A stretch of 64,000 bases of DNA from Cobetia sp. L2A1 (GCF_009796845.1 NZ_CP047025.1:248001-312000), one strand, 5' to 3'; counted from the first letter of the stretch, positions 14,545-23,810 are shown. Translations and numbers: made by a program. The notes: generated by a model not told the origin, from the letters alone.

Positions 14545-16542
14545 TCAGTTACGAGCCATGTGCAGGAAGTGCATATGCTTCTCGTACTGATCCAGCACAT
14601 CACCGATCACCTGCTCCTTGGTATAGCCCATCACGTCGTAGGTCTGGCCGCCTTCACGCAGGAAGACCTCGGCGCGGTGCTGGCGCTTGACATCGCTTGA
14701 GCCCTTGCGCTTGACGTTGCGCAATGCAAAGGCTGGTGCCGCATATTCGCGTACCCGAACGCCATAGACGAAGTCGATTTCTGTGCCATGACTGACCTGC
14801 AGGTAGCTACGGTCATCTTCATTATTGATGCGCGTGTCCAGCCCCTGAGCTTCAAGCTCGGTGGCTACGTCGGCGAGTGCAGGCGTCACGATGTCACTGA
14901 CAAATTGCTCGACATTCTTCTGACGTGGTGTCTCGACCAACGTTTGTACACGCTTCTGCCAGCTGCGAGCACCACCGGCCGTGTGGCCCGGTGTGTTGCT
15001 CAGGTGCTGCATGGAGCGCTGCTTCACGCCTTCAAGACGCAACGCCTTGAGCAGGCCGTAGCATACGAACATCAGGATGATGGCGAATGGCAATGCCGAG
15101 GCCAAGGAGGCCGTCTGCAGAGCGCCCAGGCCACCGGCCATCAGCAACGCCACCGCGACAAAGCCTTCCGTGAAGGCCCAGAAGATGCGCTGCCATACCG
15201 GTGATTCATCACCTTCCTTGGAGGTCAGCATATCGATGACCAACGAACCGGAGTCAGAGGACGTGACGAAGAAGGTCACGACCAGAGCCGTCGCCAGCAT
15301 GGAGGTCACACCACTGAACGGGAACAATTCAAGGAACTTGAACAGCGCCACGGAAGCATCGTTGGAAACGGCACCTGCCAGATCACCCGCAGTGTCGGTC
15401 AGCAGGAGATGCAGTGCGGTATCGCCGAAGAAGGTCAGCCACAGGAAGGTGAAGCCCATCGGCACGAACAGCACGCCATAGACGAACTCACGAATGGTAC
15501 GGCCGCGCGAGACACGGGCGATGAACATCCCTACGAACGGAGACCATGCAATCCACCAGCCCCAGTAGAATAGCGTCCAGCCACCTAGCCACTTGGATGG
15601 ACCTTCCTCGGGCATGTAGGCGTACATGTTGAAGGTCTTGTCGACGACCTCGCTGAAGTAGCCACCGATGTTCTGAATCAGCGACTGCAGCAGGAACACG
15701 GTCGGACCGACGCACAGCACGAACAGCATCAGCGCCAGTGCCAAGCCGAGGTTGAGCTCGGAAAGACGACGAATGCCACCGTCCAGGCCCGCTACCACGG
15801 AGATGGTCGCCAGGCAGGTGATGATGGCGATCAGAATGATCTGGGTGTTCAGGCTATTCTCGATGCCGAACAGATAGTTCAGGCCGGAACTGACCTGCTG
15901 AACCCCCAGGCCCAGTGAGGTCGCGACCCCGAACATGGTACCCAGTACGGCAAAGATATCGACGGCGTGGCCGATCGGACCATGCACGCGCTTGCCGATG
16001 ATCGGATACAACGCAGAGCTGATGCGCAGCGGCAGATTATGACGGAAGCTGAAATATGCCAGCGCCAGCGCGACGACAGCGTAGACACCCCATGCATGCA
16101 GGCCCCAGTGGAAGAAGGTGGTCTTCATCGCTTCGCGAGCGGCTTCCACAGTACCTGCATCACCGACAGGCGGTGCAGTGAAGTGCATCACTGGTTCAGC
16201 GACGCCATAGAACATCAGGCCGATACCCATGCCTGCTGAGAACAGCATGGCGAACCAGGATTTGTAACTGAAATCCGGTTCCGAGTGATCCGGGCCGAGT
16301 TTGATATCGCCATAGCGTGAGAAGGCGAGACCCAGCGTGAAGATGACGAACAGACCCATGGCCAGCAGGTAGAACCAGCCGACCGTGTCGATGATCCAAG
16401 TCTGTACGTGGCCGAATATATCCTTGGCCGCATCTGGCCAGAGTACGGTGAATACCACGAATGCCAGGATTATGATGGCGGAGCCAAAGAATACCGGCGG
16501 ATTCAGCTTCGCGACCGTAGGTTGGTCAGCGTTTTCTGACAT
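14545..16542 (-). CDS. betT: BetT-type high-affinity choline/betaine transporter (BCCT family)
   Basis: The ATG at 16542 with GGGAGA seven bases upstream gives 665 residues; the frame is open to 16677, but that part is not conserved. Twelve membrane helices and the BCCT signature are clear: AGMGIGLMFYGVAEPVMHF in TM4, NWTLFYWGWW-like segment GGWTLFYWGWWIAWSPFVGM and RVSRGRTIREF in TM8. The last 150 residues form the long cytoplasmic tail typical of BetT, ending DVMGYTKEQVIGDVLDQYEK and HMHFLHMARN, very close to the E. coli BetT tail, which senses osmotic state. It uses the proton motive force to import choline (or betaine) for osmoprotection. No betIBA genes are adjacent. Confidence 0.92.
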   Translation of the reverse strand: MSENADQPTVAKLNPPVFFGSAIIILAFVVFTVLWPDAAKDIFGHVQTWIIDTVGWFYLLAMGLFVIFTLGLAFSRYGDIKLGPDHSEPDFSYKSWFAMLFSAGMGIGLMFYGVAEPVMHFTAPPVGDAGTVEAAREAMKTTFFHWGLHAWGVYAVVALALAYFSFRHNLPLRISSALYPIIGKRVHGPIGHAVDIFAVLGTMFGVATSLGLGVQQVSSGLNYLFGIENSLNTQIILIAIITCLATISVVAGLDGGIRRLSELNLGLALALMLFVLCVGPTVFLLQSLIQNIGGYFSEVVDKTFNMYAYMPEEGPSKWLGGWTLFYWGWWIAWSPFVGMFIARVSRGRTIREFVYGVLFVPMGFTFLWLTFFGDTALHLLLTDTAGDLAGAVSNDASVALFKFLELFPFSGVTSMLATALVVTFFVTSSDSGSLVIDMLTSKEGDESPVWQRIFWAFTEGFVAVALLMAGGLGALQTASLASALPFAIILMFVCYGLLKALRLEGVKQRSMQHLSNTPGHTAGGARSWQKRVQTLVETPRQKNVEQFVSDIVTPALADVATELEAQGLDTRINNEDDRSYLQVSHGTEIDFVYGVRVREYAAPAFALRNVKRKGSSDVKRQHRAEVFLREGGQTYDVMGYTKEQVIGDVLDQYEKHMHFLHMARN

Positions 16543-16898
16543 AAATTTATCTCCCTGATTGCCTATTCGTTGATAATGGTAACTTATTGAACAAGCTGCG
16601 TCGTGAGTTGTCCGTGCGTACGAGCTACGTGAGTGTGATGGAGGTACCGATTCTGCTCGTCCGATCTGTCGCCACATTGCGGGCCATTGGCGCGCAAGAA
16701 GTCGGTGTTGCAGCGCTGGTGAGGTAGGCGCTGTGTCGGCTGAGCGCTAAGATGAAGGTCAGTGGCCTATTGAGTGCATGACAATAAAGTTATGCAGCAA
16801 TCATACAAGACTTATGTGTCAGTCTAGCGCCTTTGACGCGTTTCGCATGAAGAATAGCGAGATAGCGCCTTGCTCGTGGGCTGGCAGGAGATGTCCGC
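16543..16898. other. Divergent promoter region, betT / lipoprotein pair
   Basis: 356 bases without a convincing gene. Bases 16770-16830 are AT-rich and are the likely promoter zone for the plus-strand lipoprotein operon; the start region of betT is also AT-rich near 16545-16590. I recognise no operator. Confidence 0.4.
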
Positions 16899-17510
16899 AT
16901 GTCCCACCGACTTACCGCACTCCGCTTTCTATCGCCCCGCGCTTGTTGGCAAGCGCCGCGTATGGCATTGACTGCTGTCAGCTTGCTGTTGCTGAGCGGC
17001 TGTTCTGTATTCGCTCCGCAGGACCCACTCGCGGCTCAAGAAAGTACCGGCCTGCCTGAGGCGTGCATCTTTCCGCGTCAGGGTGATGCGCTTCAGTGGC
17101 TACGGGCAGCGACTCAGGTCGTTGAAGCGCGCGGCTATAAAGTGCGCGAGAGCGAGCAGACACTCGGTGTCGTGACCGGCGAACGCAAGGTTGATCAGCC
17201 GGGGTTGGGTGCCATCAGTGGTCCCTTCGGTTCTCGTATAGGCCTCTCTGTTGGCTATGGCGTGGCAGCTGGGCGCGGAGTAGGTGTGGGTGTCGGCAAC
17301 GATGTCTATCGCGATGACCCGGTCAGTTTTGAGCGCATCTCGTTGGTCGCCCCGGACGAGCGTGTCCGGGTGATCCGTGATGAGCAGGTCATCAATCAGG
17401 GCGGCTACGTCATCGACGCCCGTTCTCAGAACTTCATGGATGGCTGCCAGCAGATAGAGCGGCAGTTGGCTGCCGCACTTGCAGGCCGTGACCCACGGGA
17501 GATTCGCTGA
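16899..17510 (+). CDS. Outer- or inner-membrane lipoprotein of unknown function
   Basis: A 203-residue protein with AGGAG nine bases before its ATG. A signal peptide ends in the lipobox LLLLSGC (Cys near residue 35), so lipidation is expected. The mature part starts with an SVFAPQDPLA linker, then a beta-rich region (VVEARGYKVRESEQTLGVVTGER) and a strikingly Gly-rich stretch (GVAAGRGVGVGVGNDVYRDD), ending DGCQQIERQLAAALAGRD. The next gene starts on the last base of its stop codon and encodes a shorter lipoprotein with a similar RGFIIDRADPDLERLDASF-type region, so the two are probably distant paralogues working together. No named family is recognised. Confidence 0.72.
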   Translation: MSHRLTALRFLSPRACWQAPRMALTAVSLLLLSGCSVFAPQDPLAAQESTGLPEACIFPRQGDALQWLRAATQVVEARGYKVRESEQTLGVVTGERKVDQPGLGAISGPFGSRIGLSVGYGVAAGRGVGVGVGNDVYRDDPVSFERISLVAPDERVRVIRDEQVINQGGYVIDARSQNFMDGCQQIERQLAAALAGRDPREIR

Positions 17511-17938
17511 TGAAAGTTCGTGTCCTGACACCGCTGCGCCGCATGGCATGCCTTGCGATGGGAGTTGGTCTACTCGTGCTGAGTGGTTGCATGACGCAGC
17601 CCACCCACGCACCTGATTCTCGTACCGCTGTCATCGTGCCGAACAGCGGGGCGCTGACCTCGCAGCAGGTGTTCGTCACGCTACTGACGACGCTTGCCGA
17701 GCGCGGCTTCATCATTGATCGCGCGGACCCTGATCTGGAACGTCTCGACGCCAGCTTTGCCGCACGTCCGCCGCTGATGCTCGAGGCCTGGGTCAGTGAG
17801 GTCGACGGTCAGATTCGTCTCAGTGTCACCGGTGACAGCAATGGTGCCGATATCGCGCCAGGTCGCCTCGATAACCTGCTGGTGGACGTTGCAGTGTCGC
17901 TTGACGCCCGCACCGTGCCAGTGATTGGCGTTCCGTGA
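17510..17938 (+). CDS. Second small lipoprotein, coupled to the one upstream
   Basis: A 142-residue protein whose ATG overlaps the previous stop by one base (TGATG), indicating translational coupling. The signal peptide ends LLVLSGC (Cys near residue 23). The mature part has one alpha/beta domain: VFVTLLTTLAERGFIIDRAD followed by a beta strand ASFAARPPLMLEAWVSEV and SLDARTVPVIGVP at the end. The arrangement of a helix with 'ERGF/ARGY' followed by a strand resembles the previous lipoprotein, but identity is low. The function is unknown. The dctB-like gene begins 43 bases downstream, so the lipoproteins and the two-component genes may share a transcript. Confidence 0.7.
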   Translation: MKVRVLTPLRRMACLAMGVGLLVLSGCMTQPTHAPDSRTAVIVPNSGALTSQQVFVTLLTTLAERGFIIDRADPDLERLDASFAARPPLMLEAWVSEVDGQIRLSVTGDSNGADIAPGRLDNLLVDVAVSLDARTVPVIGVP

Positions 17939-17981
17939 CAAATGGTGGGGTGAGCGGCTGCAGCCGCAAGCAGCGTGCGCC

Positions 17982-19982
17982 ATGCCACTAAGTGCATTGC
18001 GCCATCGCCGCTTGGTGTGGCTCGCGCTGACCGCAAGTCTTCTGGTGGGGCTGGTAGCGCTGTTTGCCCTCTGGCATTGGGAGTTTTCACGCGGGGAGCG
18101 TGATGCCCGTCAACACGCCGCTACGCGCTTGCATTTCTATGCCAGTACTCTCAATGCCGAGCTGTCACGTTTCCAATGGCTGCCGAACCTCTTGGCGCGG
18201 CAGCCGCGCGTGCGTGCCGCTTTTGATGAGGTGGCCTCCAGTCCGCTTGTCTCAGATGATGACGCCAGTGAAAACAGTCTGGACTGGCATCTGCGGCGGG
18301 TCGCGCAGGAGTCCGGGGCCGCCGCTATCTTCCTGACCGACAGCCAGGGGCTGACGCTGGCAGCGAGCAACTTCGATCAAGCGGATAGTTTTGTCGGTCA
18401 TCGTTATGCCTATCGTCCCTACTTCATCGATGCCATTGCGGGCGGGCGCGGTGAATTCTTTGCGGTGGGCAATACCACCGGCCGTCCCGGTTATTTTGTG
18501 TCTGCACCCGTCATGGGGGCAGAGAATCAACCGTTGGGCGTGTTGGTGGTCAAGGTCTCGCTGGAGGCGCTTGAGGATACCTGGCGGCAAGCAGGTGAGA
18601 CGGTGCTGCTCGCGGATGCCAATCGTGTTGTGTTGCTGGCGTCGCGGCGTAGCTGGAAGTATCGCGCACTGGCGGCGCTGACACCCGTTGCGATGAGCAA
18701 TATCCGCACTCAGCAGCAATTCCGTGGTGCGCCACTGACACCGCTGTCGCGCTCACTCGAAGATGGCAGCCTGGTACTAGGTGATAACGGAGGCGGGCGA
18801 GAGGTTGATTCCGCGATGCTCCCCTCTACTGTTGTCGGGCAGCGTTATCTGGATGAGTCCTTGTTCAGTGGGCCTCTCGAATGGCAGCTGCATTTTCTGA
18901 TGCCATTGCGGCCACTTTATGCCCAGGCGCGCAATGCTGTTCTGGTTGGGCTCATGGCATTGTTTGGTCTCGGTCTGATAGCGCTGTGGATGCGTGAGCG
19001 GCAGGCGCGTCTACGCCTGATTCGACGCGAAGCCAATGTCATGCGTGAGATCAATGAGCGGCTCGAGGACCGGGTGGCTGAGCGCTCCCGCGAGCTGGAA
19101 GCCACGCGTGATGAGCTGGTGCAAGCCGGCAAGCTGGCGGCACTCGGCACGATGGCTGCGGGCATCGCGCATGAGCTCAATCAGCCACTGGTCGGCATTC
19201 GTACCTACGCGGCCAGTGGCAGCAAGTTGCTGGCGCGAGGTGTTTCACTGCCGGAGCAGGCACCTCGCGTTGCCGAGATGGCAGGGGCTAACTTTGCGCG
19301 TATCGCTGAGCTGTCTGAACGCCTGGGTGACATGATTCGTCAGCTGCGCGTATTCGTACGCCCTGCTAGCCAGCAGCCTCCGGTACCGTTGGCACTGATG
19401 CCGCGAATAGACTTCGCATTGGAGCTACTCGACGCACGGCTATCGCAGCTCGGGATCACGGTCGAGCGCGAGGGGCTCACCGATAGGCTAGAGGTCATCG
19501 GTGAGCAGAGACGTCTTGAGCAGCTACTGACCAATCTACTTCGCAATGCGCTGGATGCATTGGATCGTCAGCACGCGGAAGGAGTGATGAGTGAGGCACC
19601 ACGCTTACGTCTTCGCTGGCAGGCGTGGTCGAATATTGTCTTTTTCGAGGGTCAGGCGGGCGGTTGCCTGCGTATTGAAGACAATGGTCCCGGGATTGAT
19701 CCGTCGCTGCGCGCCACGTTGTTCGATCCGTTCATCACGACCCGCGAAATTGGCGAAGGCATGGGGATGGGATTGTTCCTGAGCTACGGCATGGCACGAG
19801 ATCTCGGCGGCGCTCTGCGGCTGGCTGACAATATGGCATCGTCACCACTGCCTTCTTCAGCCTCGTGGCCGCCACCATTGGAAGGCGCTGTCTTTGAGTT
19901 GTGGTTGCGCACGCCGGACACCGCGTCGACCGCACTCTTGCGGCGTGACGATGCAGAGCCGATACCCTCGGAGATGTCTTGA
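17982..19982 (+). CDS. dctB: DctB-like sensor histidine kinase
   Basis: The ATG at 17982 gives 666 residues; a TTG at 17925 overlapping the previous gene is less likely. There are two membrane helices (LVWLALTASLLVGLVALFAL near residue 15 and AVLVGLMALFGLGLIALWM near 330) bracketing a periplasmic double-Cache sensor with the DctB phrases SQGLTLAASNFD and GRPGYFVSAPVMG. The cytoplasmic part has a coiled linker, the phospho-acceptor box GIAHELNQPLVGIRTYA (near residue 400), the N-box LLTNLLRNALDALD and the G-boxes EDNGPGIDP and GEGMGMGLFLSYGMARDLGG. DctB proteins sense C4-dicarboxylates. Here the partner regulator follows with overlapping ends, but no DctPQM transporter is adjacent; the TAXI TRAP system lies 4.6 kb downstream. 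Confidence 0.87.
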   Translation: MPLSALRHRRLVWLALTASLLVGLVALFALWHWEFSRGERDARQHAATRLHFYASTLNAELSRFQWLPNLLARQPRVRAAFDEVASSPLVSDDDASENSLDWHLRRVAQESGAAAIFLTDSQGLTLAASNFDQADSFVGHRYAYRPYFIDAIAGGRGEFFAVGNTTGRPGYFVSAPVMGAENQPLGVLVVKVSLEALEDTWRQAGETVLLADANRVVLLASRRSWKYRALAALTPVAMSNIRTQQQFRGAPLTPLSRSLEDGSLVLGDNGGGREVDSAMLPSTVVGQRYLDESLFSGPLEWQLHFLMPLRPLYAQARNAVLVGLMALFGLGLIALWMRERQARLRLIRREANVMREINERLEDRVAERSRELEATRDELVQAGKLAALGTMAAGIAHELNQPLVGIRTYAASGSKLLARGVSLPEQAPRVAEMAGANFARIAELSERLGDMIRQLRVFVRPASQQPPVPLALMPRIDFALELLDARLSQLGITVEREGLTDRLEVIGEQRRLEQLLTNLLRNALDALDRQHAEGVMSEAPRLRLRWQAWSNIVFFEGQAGGCLRIEDNGPGIDPSLRATLFDPFITTREIGEGMGMGLFLSYGMARDLGGALRLADNMASSPLPSSASWPPPLEGAVFELWLRTPDTASTALLRRDDAEPIPSEMS

Positions 19983-19984
19983 GC

Positions 19985-21466
19985 ATGCATGAATTTTCTG
20001 ACGAATCCGCAGATGGCTTGCGTGGTGATGCACTGCGTACAGATGGCCTTTCTGCGGCAGAGCAGCGCCTGACTCATGACAGTGAATTGACGCGAGAGGC
20101 ACCCATCTGGCTGGTGGATGATGATCCGGCCGTGCGCGAGTCACTGTCACAATGGTTGGAGCTGGCTGAGCTGTCGCTCCGCTGTTTCAGCCGTGGAGAG
20201 GTGCTGCTGGAGGCGCTGGCCGCCGGTGAGCCGGTCAGTGTGGTAATCAGCGATATTCGCATGCCGGGCATGGATGGCATGACGCTGCTCTCTCGACTTG
20301 CGCTCGCCGCACCGGAGTTGCCGGTATTGATGATGACGGGCCACGGCGATATCGCCACGGCGGTAACGGCCATGCAAAGAGGCGCTCGCGACTTCATCGA
20401 GAAGCCGTTCGACCCGGAGGCGCTTGAGCTGAAGCTGCGCCAGGCGCTGGCAGGACGCCGCTTGAGCGACGAAAACCAGCGCCTGCGCCGCCGCCTGAGT
20501 GTCCGGGGCCTGAGCGGCCTGCTCCGTGGCGAGAGTCCGAAGATACGCCAGCTGCGTGACCAGTTGCTGGAGTTGCGCGGCCGCCCGGCGCGTCTCTGGA
20601 TCACGGGTGAGCCCGGTAGCGGGCGCACGGCAACGGCGCTCGCGCTGGCCGAACACGCTGCACCACATGCGACCGCCCACTCTGAGCCCGCGCGCAATGA
20701 TGGCAGCGTGGCGGAACACGTGCTGTTGGCCAAGGTGGAGTGCCGTTTGCTGGCCGGTGATGAGCGAGGTGCTCAGGCACTGTCAGATGCCATTGATGAA
20801 GCTCTGGCAGCGGCACCTGATGCCACGACGCTGCTGTTGCATGAAGTCAGTGGTCTGACGGATGAGCAGTGGCAGGGACTGGAAGGCTGGTTGGCGACTC
20901 AGCCCCATGCCGGGCGCCAGTCGCCTCGACTGGTATGCAGTGCCAGCCATGGCGTGAGTGATCTGACGGCCAGTAGCGCCGTGGGTCTGACGCTGGGACA
21001 CGCACTGGCTGACATCGAGTTGAGTACTCCGCCGCTGCGTGAACGACGTGAGGATATCCCGTTGTTGATGGCGCATTTCAGTCGTCAGGCAGCAGAGGTG
21101 CATCAGGTGCCAGAGGTGTCCTTTGCTGCAGGAGAGCTTGCGACGATGATGGCGGCTGATTGGCCCGGCAATCTGTGGCAGCTTCGTCAGCTGGCCAGTC
21201 GACGAGTGGTGTTGGGTGAGAGTGCGCCTACCCCGAAGACCAGCGGAGGGGAGCATGACGAGGAGGATGAGTCGACTGGGCTTGCCGCTGAGGTGGCACT
21301 ATTTGAGGCGACACTGATTCGCGCTGCTCTTCAGCGCGCACGCGGCAATATCGCACTGGTACTGGAGGAATTGGCATTGCCGCGACGAACGCTGAATCTC
21401 AAGATGCACAAATATGGATTGCGTCGTGACAGCTTTCGCCAAGGTGGCGATACCTCGGGAGAGTGA
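19985..21466 (+). CDS. dctD: DctD-like response regulator with a degenerate sigma54-type AAA+ domain
   Basis: Start is either the ATG at 19985 or a TTG at 19979; the CGGAG upstream fits both. 493 residues: an intact receiver (WLVDDDPAVRESL, phosphoacceptor in SDIRMPGMDGM, Thr in MMTGHGD, Lys in IEKPFD), then a region collinear with the sigma54 activator AAA+ domain, then a Fis-like HTH (LIRAALQRARGNIALVLEEL and LPRRTLNLKMHKYGLRRDS). The central domain is abnormal: Walker A reads GEPGSGRT without the Lys, the Walker B position reads LLLHEVSGL with His in place of Asp, and the GAFTGA loop needed to touch sigma54 is absent. Downstream parts (LRERREDIPLLMAHF, WPGNLWQLRQL) remain. It may act as a sigma54-independent regulator. 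Confidence 0.85.
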   Translation: MHEFSDESADGLRGDALRTDGLSAAEQRLTHDSELTREAPIWLVDDDPAVRESLSQWLELAELSLRCFSRGEVLLEALAAGEPVSVVISDIRMPGMDGMTLLSRLALAAPELPVLMMTGHGDIATAVTAMQRGARDFIEKPFDPEALELKLRQALAGRRLSDENQRLRRRLSVRGLSGLLRGESPKIRQLRDQLLELRGRPARLWITGEPGSGRTATALALAEHAAPHATAHSEPARNDGSVAEHVLLAKVECRLLAGDERGAQALSDAIDEALAAAPDATTLLLHEVSGLTDEQWQGLEGWLATQPHAGRQSPRLVCSASHGVSDLTASSAVGLTLGHALADIELSTPPLRERREDIPLLMAHFSRQAAEVHQVPEVSFAAGELATMMAADWPGNLWQLRQLASRRVVLGESAPTPKTSGGEHDEEDESTGLAAEVALFEATLIRAALQRARGNIALVLEELALPRRTLNLKMHKYGLRRDSFRQGGDTSGE

Positions 21467-21597
21467 TGCATCTGCCTATGTTATAAGGTAACGTTTTGTG
21501 CCAGTCGTTTCGTGAACATCATCGCCGTCGGACGTGATTCCTTCTCGTCTCTTCCCCTTTCCTGAATTCTTTCATTCGTCCTGCTCGGAGTCTTTCG

Positions 21598-22302
21598 ATG
21601 TCTGTTGCTGTCTATCGCAACGCCTGCATGGCGTTGCTGTTGCCCTTGCTGACGATCGCCTTGCTGGGCGTCAGTCAGCCGGCGGCTGCGCACCCTCATG
21701 GTTGGGTCGATCTGCGTGTCACCTTGCGTCTCGATGATCAGGGGCGGGCGGTTGCCCTGCGTCAGTACTGGTTGCTTGATCCGTTCTATAGCCTGACCCT
21801 GCGCCAGGAGCTGGCGGCGCTTGAGGACGACTCCAGCATGGAGCAGCGCCTCGATGCCTTGGGCAACGAGATTCTCGCCAATCTCTCGCAATTTGAGTAT
21901 TACACCCATGTCACCCTGGATGGCGCACCAGTCGCGCTGGGAAAGGCGAACAACCAGACCACCTGGCTCAAGGGCGAGCGGGTCGCTTTCCAGATGGAGT
22001 TGCCGCTGGACAAACCTATCCCCATGGCAGGGCATACGCTCAGCTATCGCATCTATGACCCCACTTATTACATTGAGATTCTGCACGACCCGGATGCCAT
22101 CGCCATCAAGGAGGGACTGGTCATCAGTGGGCTGGAATCACAGGCTTCGCCATTGAACTGTACGCCGAGCATCAAGCCCGCGGATCCTGATCCCCAGAAG
22201 GTGGCGGAGGCGTCGATGCTGGATATCAATGCCACTGCACCGATGGATCTTGGTCAATATTTCGCCGAAGTCGGCAGTGTGCATTGCGAGGCCACTCAAT
22301 GA
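21598..22302 (+). CDS. DUF1007 periplasmic protein, partner of the Ni/Co transporter
   Basis: A 234-residue protein with CGGAG nine bases before the ATG. It has a Sec signal (LLLPLLTIALLGVSQPAAA) followed directly by HPHGWVDLRVTLRLDD, the hallmark of DUF1007; the mature N-terminal His-x-His is a likely metal ligand. The rest is beta-rich (SYRIYDPTYYIEILHDPDAI is a conserved block). DUF1007 proteins are encoded next to NicO/RcnA-type transporters, as here, with the two genes overlapping by ATGA. A role in capturing or delivering nickel, cobalt or zinc in the periplasm is inferred from that context. Confidence 0.87.
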   Translation: MSVAVYRNACMALLLPLLTIALLGVSQPAAAHPHGWVDLRVTLRLDDQGRAVALRQYWLLDPFYSLTLRQELAALEDDSSMEQRLDALGNEILANLSQFEYYTHVTLDGAPVALGKANNQTTWLKGERVAFQMELPLDKPIPMAGHTLSYRIYDPTYYIEILHDPDAIAIKEGLVISGLESQASPLNCTPSIKPADPDPQKVAEASMLDINATAPMDLGQYFAEVGSVHCEATQ

Positions 22303-23639
22303 GTCATGGGTCGGAAGATTCCAGTGGTCTGGCAGATGTCAAAAGTCTCAAGGGCATGCGCGACAGTCTCATGAAGCCTGCCTCTTCTCGCGGTCGCCAA
22401 TGGGCAGGAGTGTTGGCGATAGCCTGTGGCCTGGTCGTGCTGGGCATGCTGGTGTGGCCGAGTCTGGTGCAGGGCTGGGGGGAGGCGTTGGGTTGGATAT
22501 TCGCTGAGCAATCGCGCTTCCAACGCTCGCTGGGTCGTGCCATGAGCGAGCTGGCTGCTCATCCAGGCACGCCCTGGGCATTGATCGGTATCTCCTTCAC
22601 CTATGGTGTGCTGCATGCCGCGGGTCCCGGGCATGGCAAGGTCGTCATCAGCACTCTGCTGGCCAGTCAGCCGGTGGCCCGTCGTCGCGCGTTGTGGTTG
22701 TCGCTGTTGGCAGCATTGATGCAAGGCGTCAGTGCACTGGCGCTGGTCGGACTGGGGGCTGGATTGCTCGGTTGGGCCGGGCGTGAGGTGCTCGGGCAGG
22801 TCGAGAAGGTCACGCTACTCAGTCACATCGGCGTGCTGTTGCTGGGGGTGTTGCTGATACTGCGCGCGGCCCGCGGATGTTGGCGAGCGGCTCGGCTCTC
22901 TGCGCAGGCGTCTGCACAGAATCGTGCACAAGATCATTCGCACGGTCACTCTCACGGACATTTGCACGATCACGACCATTCAAACAGTCACTCGCATGAT
23001 CCTTCTCACGACCACGACCACGACCATACACATAGCCACTCGCACGACCACGACTGTGGCTGTGGGCATGCGCATGGTGTGACGGCAGAGCAGGCCAGCG
23101 GTGATTGGCGCACCATGGGAATGGCAGTGCTGGCCATCGGGCTGCGACCGTGTTCCGGTGCGATTCTGGTCTTGTTGGCAGCACTGGCGCTGGGCATGGT
23201 CGGCAGTGGCGTGCTTGCTGTGTTGGCAATGTCGCTGGGTACGGCGCTTACGGTGGGGAGTGTCGCGATGGCAACCCTTCTCATGAAAGCCAGCGGCCGT
23301 CTAGCGGCGGCGGGTGCACGTCTGGGCAAGGAGGGCGGCAACTCACGTTCTGACTTGCGCCGCTGGCCCTGGGCTGGGCTGATCGGATTGGTGGGTGGCA
23401 TCATCATCAGCGTATTCGGCGCCTTGCTGGTGGCCAGCAGCCTCAAGGCCATGGAGTCGCCGACCGGTCGAGGTGCCTCGCCGTTCGGGCTTCCGGCACA
23501 GGGTGCGTCAGCCCCCATTGTCTCCGAACCACTCGCTTCCCAGCCACTCTCGTCGACATCGCTTGTTCCTGGCGCGGCGTCAGGCGAGCGTTCGTCATTT
23601 ACCAGCTCTTCATCCTCAGAGGAGGAGGTGTCACGGTGA
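22299..23639 (+). CDS. NicO/RcnA-type nickel-cobalt transporter with a His-rich loop
   Basis: The ATG at 22299 overlaps the DUF1007 stop by ATGA; 446 residues. About six to seven membrane segments are visible. The NicO motif GVLHAAGPGHGKVVISTLLA (near residue 105) and the second motif IGLRPCSGAILVLLAALALG (near 290) identify the family. Between residues about 208 and 260 a cytoplasmic or periplasmic loop has dense His-Asp-His-Ser repeats and then CGCGHAHG, a metal-binding segment. A Ser-rich acidic tail ends the protein. RcnA members export nickel and cobalt, whereas HoxN-like members import them; pairing with DUF1007 is compatible with either, so direction is left open. Confidence 0.88.
   Translation: MSHGSEDSSGLADVKSLKGMRDSLMKPASSRGRQWAGVLAIACGLVVLGMLVWPSLVQGWGEALGWIFAEQSRFQRSLGRAMSELAAHPGTPWALIGISFTYGVLHAAGPGHGKVVISTLLASQPVARRRALWLSLLAALMQGVSALALVGLGAGLLGWAGREVLGQVEKVTLLSHIGVLLLGVLLILRAARGCWRAARLSAQASAQNRAQDHSHGHSHGHLHDHDHSNSHSHDPSHDHDHDHTHSHSHDHDCGCGHAHGVTAEQASGDWRTMGMAVLAIGLRPCSGAILVLLAALALGMVGSGVLAVLAMSLGTALTVGSVAMATLLMKASGRLAAAGARLGKEGGNSRSDLRRWPWAGLIGLVGGIIISVFGALLVASSLKAMESPTGRGASPFGLPAQGASAPIVSEPLASQPLSSTSLVPGAASGERSSFTSSSSSEEEVSR
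22921..23082 (+). repeat. Low-complexity CAC/GAC-rich stretch encoding the His-rich loop
   Basis: Imperfect repeats of CACGAC/CACTCN encode alternating His and Asp/Ser. It is part of the transporter gene, not a separate element. Confidence 0.8.
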
Positions 23640-23687
23640 TCCCGCCAGTGGTACGGCAATGACAGAGAGTCGCGATACTTTCATCGA

Positions 23688-23724
23688 CAGAGACGGGGCC
23701 CTTGTGGGCCCCGTCTCTGTTTTT
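23688..23724 (+). terminator. Rho-independent terminator of the DUF1007/NicO operon
   Basis: Arms 23688-23701 and 23706-23719 are exact 14-base complements (CAGAGACGGGGCCC and partner) with a TTGT loop, followed by T5. Confidence 0.93.
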
Positions 23725-23810
23725 CGATGGCAAAAGCTTGCCGCAAGAGCCGTCAGCAAGGGGCTGGTGACAAGACATGGCCAGTGGCTTGGCCAGCAGG
23801 AATAGCTTGG

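Noticed and set aside
19985..21466. Standard sigma54-dependent activator
   Set aside because: GAFTGA and the catalytic Walker residues are absent, so the call was changed to a degenerate form.
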